From an uncultured bacterium (GTDB lineage: Bacteria; Omnitrophota; Gorgyraeia; Gorgyraeales; Gorgyraeaceae): a stretch of DNA of 6,138 bases. Location: contig CAJVXD010000083.1 in the NCBI GenBank assembly GCA_913009675.1, forward strand, positions 1-6,138, read 5' to 3'. Positions 1-6,138 of this stretch are shown piece after piece. Both the position numbers and the translations under genes were made by a program. How positions within the stretch are numbered: the stretch's first letter is position 1; the number at the start of each line of letters is the position of its first letter. The notes below the pieces were generated by a model. It did not search any database. It was not told the origin of the DNA and saw nothing but the letters and a program-made list of their open reading frames with translations.

Positions 1-1328
1 TGGACCTATCCAATATTTGGAATAAGATCGTTGAATACATAAAAGAGGAGATAGGGGAGCGGGCGGTCGAAAACTGGTTTGGCCAGACAAGACTCTCCTC
101 GATCACAGAGGATTCTATGGTGATAGAGGTCCCGTCCAACTTTTTTAAAGACTGGATATATGACCACTACCGCGATATATTGAACATATCCATACTGAAG
201 ACTATTGGGAAGGTCTTACCTATAAAGTTCGAGATAGGGTCTCTCAAGATAACAACCTCGGACACCAAGACAAACACGCATGTGCCCGGAAAGCTGGCAC
301 AGAAAAAACCTTTTTATCTAAATCCGGGTTATACATTCGAGGGTTTTGTGGTCGGGTCGTCCAACCGTTTTGCCCACGCCGCCACCATGGCAATATCTGA
401 ATCCCCTGCAAAGGCATACAATCCGCTATTTATCTATGGGGGGGTCGGCCTGGGGAAAACACACCTGATGCAGGCCGCCTGTCATTATATATCAGAGATG
501 CACAAAGACCTTAAACCATTTTACACCTCCAGCGAAAGATTCACCAATGAGCTAATAACCGCTATCCAAAACAGAACCACCCCGCGCTTCAGGGAAAAAT
601 ATAGAAATGTCGATGTGCTCCTGATAGACGATATACATTTCATAGGCGGCAAGGAAGCCACTCAAGAGGAATTTTTTCATACATTCAATACGTTGTACGA
701 CGCACATAAACAGATAGTCCTCACAAGCGACCGTCCGCCAAAGACCATCCCCGGACTCGAAGAAAGGCTGATCTCTAGATTTGAATGGGGGCTTGTTACG
801 GATGTCCAGATCCCTGATTTTGAAACACGCATTGCGATATTAAAAAAGAAGGTTGAAAGGAACGGCGCAACGCTGCCTGACAATGTCATGTATTTTATAG
901 CTGAAGAGATTAAAACCAATATCAGGGAACTCGAGGGGGCCCTTATTAAGGTGATAGCCTATTCTGTCATGGAAAACAAAAAGATAACCATAGAACTCGC
1001 AAAAGATGTCCTAAAAGACGCCCTGTTGGAGCGCGATAAAAAGATAACTATAGAGCTTATACAAAAAAAGGTGGCCGGTTATTTTGACATAAAGACCTCG
1101 GAGATGAAGGCAAAGAAAAGAAACAAACAGATTGTTTACCCCAGACAGGTGGCTATGTATCTGGCAAGAGAACTGACAAACGCAACGCTTCCTGATATAG
1201 GCGAGCATTTCGGCGGGAGAGATCACTCTACGGTTATACACGCCTGTGATAAGATACAAAAGGAGATAGACAAGAACCAAAATGTGAAAAACCTGATGAA
1301 TCGCCTGGTCTTGGAGATAAATAGTTAG
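1..1328 (+). CDS. dnaA: Chromosomal replication initiator protein DnaA (start codon cut by one base)
   Basis: DnaA is the AAA+ ATPase that binds DnaA boxes and melts the origin in the cytoplasm. The reading frame is open from base 3, and bases 1-2 are TG, so the start codon (ATG, GTG or TTG) very probably begins one base before the window. That gives 442 residues, close to the usual 440-470. Numbering from that Met, domain I starts MDLSNIWNKIVEYI and runs to about residue 80, followed by a short domain II linker. Domain III carries Walker A GGVGLGKTH (147-155), Walker B LLIDDIHF (207-214), sensor 1 IVLTSDRPP (239-247), the arginine-finger segment LISRFEWGL (257-265) and the sensor 2 segment NIRELEGAL (307-315). 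Domain IV has the DNA-binding signature GGRDHSTVIHAC (405-416). All key residues are present. The ATG at 117 is internal, because domain I homology continues upstream of it. The gene is followed by an origin-like spacer and dnaN, the classical order. Confidence 0.98.
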   Translation, partial: DLSNIWNKIVEYIKEEIGERAVENWFGQTRLSSITEDSMVIEVPSNFFKDWIYDHYRDILNISILKTIGKVLPIKFEIGSLKITTSDTKTNTHVPGKLAQKKPFYLNPGYTFEGFVVGSSNRFAHAATMAISESPAKAYNPLFIYGGVGLGKTHLMQAACHYISEMHKDLKPFYTSSERFTNELITAIQNRTTPRFREKYRNVDVLLIDDIHFIGGKEATQEEFFHTFNTLYDAHKQIVLTSDRPPKTIPGLEERLISRFEWGLVTDVQIPDFETRIAILKKKVERNGATLPDNVMYFIAEEIKTNIRELEGALIKVIAYSVMENKKITIELAKDVLKDALLERDKKITIELIQKKVAGYFDIKTSEMKAKKRNKQIVYPRQVAMYLARELTNATLPDIGEHFGGRDHSTVIHACDKIQKEIDKNQNVKNLMNRLVLEINS

Positions 1329-1331
1329 TTG

Positions 1332-1340
1332 TGTGGACAG
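1332..1340 (-). promoter_or_regulatory. Weak DnaA-box-like site
   Basis: The + strand reads TGTGGACAG, which matches 7 of 9 positions of TGTGGATAA, the reverse complement of the consensus box TTATCCACA. It lies just after the dnaA stop, 13 bases before a better box in the same orientation. Alone it would be weak evidence; its place in the cluster supports it. Confidence 0.4.
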
Positions 1341-1352
1341 GGATTGTTTTTA

Positions 1353-1383
1353 TTGTGGATTATTTTTGTTTTATAACTATAAT
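1353..1383 (+). promoter_or_regulatory. Possible sigma70-type promoter for dnaN
   Basis: A perfect TATAAT (1378-1383) lies about 100 bases before dnaN. The best upstream element is TTGTGG (1353-1358), with a long 19-base spacer and only three matches to TTGACA. The -35 part overlaps the DnaA box at 1354-1362. The region is AT-rich, so a TATAAT by chance is quite possible. Confidence 0.3.
1354..1362 (-). promoter_or_regulatory. DnaA box, 8 of 9 match
   Basis: The + strand reads TGTGGATTA, so the box reads TAATCCACA on the - strand, one mismatch from TTATCCACA. It sits in the dnaA-dnaN spacer and overlaps the possible -35 element of a promoter reading toward dnaN, so DnaA binding here could also affect dnaN transcription. 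Confidence 0.6.
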
Positions 1384-1403
1384 TAAATAGCGGGGTTTTG
1401 GAG

Positions 1404-1420
1404 TTTTCAACATATCAACA
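1404..1420 (+). promoter_or_regulatory. Pair of abutting DnaA-box-like sites next to the DnaA-trios
   Basis: TTTTCAACA (1404-1412) and ATATCAACA (1412-1420) form a direct pair sharing one base, both pointing toward the trinucleotide run. Each matches TTATCCACA at 7 of 9 positions, and both carry CAACA in place of CCACA. The first is one base from the TTTTCCACA box variant. Closely spaced boxes just before a GC patch and DnaA-trios are the anchor from which the DnaA filament loads onto single-stranded DNA in the B. subtilis model. Confidence 0.5.
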
Positions 1421-1424
1421 GCGC

Positions 1425-1442
1425 ATACTACTAATACTACGA
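1425..1442 (+). promoter_or_regulatory. DnaA-trio run
   Basis: After GCGC the + strand reads ATA CTA CTA ATA CTA CGA. On the complementary strand this is 3'-TAT GAT GAT TAT GAT GCT, with three exact GAT trios out of four consecutive triplets at 1428-1439. The published motif is 3'-[G/A]A[T/A]-5', repeated at least about three times beside the DnaA boxes. Position, orientation and period of three agree with it, and the AT-rich unwinding region follows immediately. Confidence 0.65.
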
Positions 1443-1473
1443 ATCTTTAAAAATTTATATTAAATAGTAAAAA
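1442..1473. other. AT-rich candidate DNA unwinding element
   Basis: This stretch is almost all A and T (only a few C or G) and includes the short palindrome ATTTA-TAT-TAAAT (1453-1465). It lies between the trinucleotide run and the dnaN ribosome binding site, where strand opening would be expected. The assignment rests on composition and position only. Confidence 0.5.
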
Positions 1474-1476
1474 GAC

Positions 1477-1483
1477 GGGGGTG
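1477..1483 (+). promoter_or_regulatory. dnaN ribosome binding site that decides the start
   Basis: GGGGGTG differs from the Shine-Dalgarno core GGAGGTG by one base and lies 3 bases before the ATG at 1487. The in-frame GTG (1481) and TTG (1484) just upstream lie within or almost on top of this site, so ATG 1487 is the preferred start. Confidence 0.65.
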
Positions 1484-1486
1484 TTG

Positions 1487-2578
1487 ATGAAGATTAAGAT
1501 TTTAAAAACCGAATTGGTAAAGAATATTCAAAATATCCAAAACGTAATATCATCCAGGAGCAATCTACCTATACTCTCAAACGTGCTCATTGAGGCTGAA
1601 AAGAATAATATTAAGCTGACAAGTACAGACCTGGATATAGGTATAATATCCAGGTTCGCATCAGAGGTAGATGAGGTGGGGGCTATTACTATCCCGGCAA
1701 AAAGATTCAGCGATATAGTAAAGGAGCTGCCCGACGAAGATATTTTAATAAACACCCTGAAGAATAATTCTATGACAATAAAATGCGGAAAATGTTTTTT
1801 TAAGATCCTTGGTTTGCCGAAAGAAGACTTCCCGAAACTGCCGGAGTTTAAAGATGAACCGCATATAATGATCGAACAAGGTGTTTTTAAAAAGATGCTT
1901 GCTATGACCCATTTTTCCATATCTCATGATGAAACAAGGTATGTCTTAAACGGCGCATTGTTTTTATTTAAAAAAAATCACTTGATAATAGTAGCCACAG
2001 AGGGGAAGAGGTTGAGTTTTATTAAAAGAGATATAGGTAAAAACGTTCAGAATAGGTCTATTATTGTACCCTTAAAGGCTATCTATGAACTAAACAGGGT
2101 ATTAAAAGATGAAGGGATGGTTAAGATGACGTTTAGTGAGAACCAGGTGATGTTTGAACTAAACAACATCATTATCATCTCAAGGCTTATAGAAGGGGAG
2201 TTTCCCAACTATGAGCAGGTGATACCCGCGCAGGCAAAAGAAAAACTGCTTATACAAAGAGAACAGATTATGCTTGGCCTAAAAAGGGCGGCACTTCTAA
2301 CAACACCCGATTCTCAGTCTGTCAGGATGGATATCTTAAAAAATAAACTCATAATCTCAAAATCTAACCCCAATATAGGGGAGGCAAGAGAAGAGATAGA
2401 GATCGATTATAAAGGGCCGGAGGTCACGGTTGGTTTTAACCCTGCCTATTTAATAGATGTCCTTAAGGTCGTGCCCACTGAAGAGCTGGCTATAGAGATT
2501 ATAGGGTCCGACAAACCAGCAGTATTAAGGATAGAGGATTGGTATCTATATCTAGTGCTTCCTATGCAACTCGCATAA
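1487..2578 (+). CDS. dnaN: DNA polymerase III subunit beta (sliding clamp)
   Basis: DnaN forms the dimeric ring that tethers DNA polymerase III and many partner proteins to DNA. From ATG 1487 the product is 363 residues, in line with the usual 360-380. It spans three repeated clamp domains (about 1-120, 121-243 and 244-363). Recognisable blocks are LPILSNVLIEA (27-37), the ETRYVLNGAL segment (149-158), ATEGKRLSF (170-178), SRLIEGEFPNYEQVIP (232-247), FNPAYLIDVL (317-326) and the C-terminal LVLPMQLA (356-363), which belongs to the partner-binding pocket end. The in-frame GTG at 1481 would add two residues but would consume the ribosome binding site. The gene follows the putative origin and is 4 bases from the next gene, so the two are probably co-transcribed and translationally coupled. 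The gene is clearly AT-rich, with much ATA and AAA/AAT. Confidence 0.98.
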   Translation: MKIKILKTELVKNIQNIQNVISSRSNLPILSNVLIEAEKNNIKLTSTDLDIGIISRFASEVDEVGAITIPAKRFSDIVKELPDEDILINTLKNNSMTIKCGKCFFKILGLPKEDFPKLPEFKDEPHIMIEQGVFKKMLAMTHFSISHDETRYVLNGALFLFKKNHLIIVATEGKRLSFIKRDIGKNVQNRSIIVPLKAIYELNRVLKDEGMVKMTFSENQVMFELNNIIIISRLIEGEFPNYEQVIPAQAKEKLLIQREQIMLGLKRAALLTTPDSQSVRMDILKNKLIISKSNPNIGEAREEIEIDYKGPEVTVGFNPAYLIDVLKVVPTEELAIEIIGSDKPAVLRIEDWYLYLVLPMQLA

Positions 2579-2582
2579 TAGA

Positions 2583-5349
<2,767 letters not shown>

Positions 5350-5392
5350 TGAAGCGTGGGGGCACATTCGCGCCTTCAGGGCAGCGAAACAG

Positions 5393-5397
5393 AGGAG
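5393..5397 (+). promoter_or_regulatory. Shine-Dalgarno sequence probably serving gyrA across a hairpin
   Basis: AGGAG, within GAGGAG, is the only strong ribosome binding sequence in the spacer, yet it lies 49 bases before the gyrA ATG and has no start codon at a normal distance. If the hairpin at 5399-5435 forms, the effective distance falls to about 12 bases to ATG 5447, or 9 to the in-frame TTG at 5444. Confidence 0.45.
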
Positions 5398-5398
5398 A

Positions 5399-5435
5399 TT
5401 AAGTTACGAAAAATCATAGATTTCCCGTAACTTAA
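5399..5435. repeat. Inverted repeat / hairpin before gyrA
   Basis: TTAAGTTACG (5399-5408) and CGTAACTTAA (5426-5435) are perfect 10-bp inverted arms. Inside them, AAATC (5411-5415) pairs with GATTT (5419-5423) around a 3-base ATA loop, leaving only an AA/CC mismatch. The compact, almost perfect palindrome could be an RNA hairpin controlling gyrA translation, a protein-binding site, or a copy of a small dispersed palindromic element. The sequence alone does not decide between these. Confidence 0.85.
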
Positions 5436-5446
5436 GTGCTTATTTG

Positions 5447-6138
5447 ATGTACGCACAGAACGAAAAATTAGTGCCGGTATACATAGAAGACGAGATGAAG
5501 AACTCCTACATCACTTATGCTATGAGCGTGATTGTGGGAAGGGCCCTTCCTGATATCAGGGATGGCCTGAAGCCGGTCCACAGGCGCATCCTCTATGCAA
5601 TGATGGATCTTGGCCTGGAGCACAATAAGCCCTATAAAAAATGTGCGAGGATCGTTGGCGAATGCTTAGGCAAATACCATCCTCATGGCGATATGGCTGT
5701 GTACGATGCACTGGTTAGAATGGTGCAGGATTTTTCACTGAGGTATCCTCTTGTTGACGGTCAGGGCAATTTTGGCAGCGTCGACGGAGATGCCGCTGCC
5801 GCCCAGCGTTATACAGAGGCGCGTTTAGAGGCCATCGCAGATGAACTGCTCGAGGACATTGACAGAGACACGGTTGATTTTGTCCCGAACTTTGATGAGT
5901 CGCTCGAAGAGCCGAGTGTCTTGCCGGCCCGCTTGCCAAACCTTCTTGTAAACGGCTCGAGCGGCATTGCAGTTGGCATGGCGACAAATATCCCTCCGCA
6001 CAATCTCGTAGAGATAGTGGACGCCATAGTAAAACTCATCTCAGACTCGGATATCCCGCTAAAGGAGTTGATGAAGGTTGTAAAAGGCCCTGATTTTCCG
6101 ACGGGCGGCATTATCTGCGGGAGGGAAGGCATAAAAGA
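5447..6138 (+). CDS. gyrA: DNA gyrase subunit A, N-terminal part (runs off the window)
   Basis: GyrA carries the breakage-reunion activity of gyrase. The frame is open from ATG 5447 to the window end: 230 complete codons plus two bases, out of the usual 800-850 residues. The start follows the family pattern, with [20 protein letters not shown] (10-29) and [20 protein letters not shown] (31-50). The winged-helix region has [17 protein letters not shown] (76-92). The catalytic tyrosine is Tyr122 in QRYTEAR, with Arg121 beside it, numbered exactly as in E. coli. [20 protein letters not shown] (165-184) follows. Residue 83 is Met where E. coli has Ser; Asp87 is kept. An in-frame TTG at 5444 is an alternative start adding one residue. 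Adjacency to gyrB argues for GyrA over ParC, but the C-terminal GyrA box lies outside the window. Confidence 0.97.
   Translation, partial: MYAQNEKLVPVYIEDEMKNSYITYAMSVIVGRALPDIRDGLKPVHRRILYAMMDLGLEHNKPYKKCARIVGECLGKYHPHGDMAVYDALVRMVQDFSLRYPLVDGQGNFGSVDGDAAAAQRYTEARLEAIADELLEDIDRDTVDFVPNFDESLEEPSVLPARLPNLLVNGSSGIAVGMATNIPPHNLVEIVDAIVKLISDSDIPLKELMKVVKGPDFPTGGIICGREGIK

Larger units (their letters stand above)
1329..1486. other. Putative replication origin (oriC) in the dnaA-dnaN spacer
   Basis: This 158-bp non-coding spacer has the parts expected of a bacterial origin unwinding module, in order. There are two reverse-oriented DnaA-box-like sites (1332-1340, 1354-1362), then two forward boxes abutting each other (1404-1412, 1412-1420), a short GC patch GCGC (1421-1424), a run of trinucleotides CTA CTA ATA CTA (1428-1439), and an AT-rich stretch (about 1442-1473). 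The trinucleotides read 3'-GAT-GAT-TAT-GAT on the opposite strand and so fit the DnaA-trio motif described in Bacillus subtilis and other bacteria. The dnaA-dnaN gap is an established origin site in many bacteria. The architecture is visible in the sequence; origin activity is inferred. A second box cluster upstream of dnaA cannot be assessed from this window. Confidence 0.72.
5350..5446. other. gyrB-gyrA spacer, 97 bp
   Basis: This spacer separates two genes that are probably co-transcribed. It contains a good Shine-Dalgarno sequence (AGGAG, 5393-5397), a strong hairpin (5399-5435) and 11 bases before gyrA. No U-rich tract follows the hairpin, so a classical intrinsic terminator is unlikely. 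I see no convincing promoter in it. Confidence 0.7.

Noticed and set aside
117..119. ATG 117 as the dnaA start
   Set aside because: Thirty-eight upstream in-frame codons match DnaA domain I (LSNIWNKIVEYI, ENWF), so the true start is at the window edge.
5350..5378. Weak hairpin TGAAG...CTTCA after gyrB as a terminator
   Set aside because: It has a five-base stem extendable only with a bulge, a 14-base loop and no T run after it; gyrA follows in the same direction.
5399..5446. The gyrA-proximal palindrome as an intrinsic terminator
   Set aside because: The stem is strong enough but its outer arms are AT-rich and the following bases AGTGCTTATTTG lack a continuous T tract; termination just before gyrA would also make little sense without a promoter.

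Overview
The window is a chromosomal replication-initiation locus with all genes on the + strand, in the order dnaA (start codon cut by one base), an origin-like spacer, dnaN, a short DUF721/DciA-like gene, gyrB and the 5' part of gyrA. The conserved motifs of every product are intact, so this is a bacterial housekeeping region, not a mobile or accessory island. No RNA genes, insertion sequences, CRISPR arrays or prophage genes were seen.

The organism is bacterial and probably an uncultured Gram-negative lineage. Three observations support that. GyrB is the long form, with roughly 160 extra residues between the TOPRIM core and the C-terminal [10 protein letters not shown] motif. Its N-terminal motif is RPAMYIGD followed by [13 protein letters not shown], a style I associate with PVC/Omnitrophota-like bacteria. 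Codon use favours ATA, AGA and AGG. This placement is an inference of low to moderate confidence and no species is claimed.

Layout: 1-1328 dnaA; 1329-1486 an AT-rich spacer that looks like oriC, with DnaA-box-like sites, a GCGC patch, a run of CTA-type DnaA-trios and an AT-rich unwinding region just before dnaN; 1487-2578 dnaN; 2583-2915 the DUF721/DciA-like gene, only 4 bases after dnaN; 2916-2988 a short segment carrying a 7-bp tandem repeat and the likely true N-terminus of GyrB in a shifted frame; 2989-5349 gyrB; 5350-5446 a spacer with a strong hairpin between a good Shine-Dalgarno sequence and the gyrA start; 5447-6138 gyrA, open at the window end. recF, often found between dnaN and gyrB, is absent.

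The genes act in one process. DnaA melts the origin, a DciA-type protein probably helps load the replicative helicase, the DnaN clamp gives the polymerase processivity, and gyrase (GyrA2GyrB2) removes the positive supercoils made ahead of the forks. The most notable non-coding features are the compact unwinding module, the heptamer repeat whose copy number decides whether the ATG at 2915 is in frame with gyrB, and the hairpin before gyrA. I do not see an undescribed multi-gene system.
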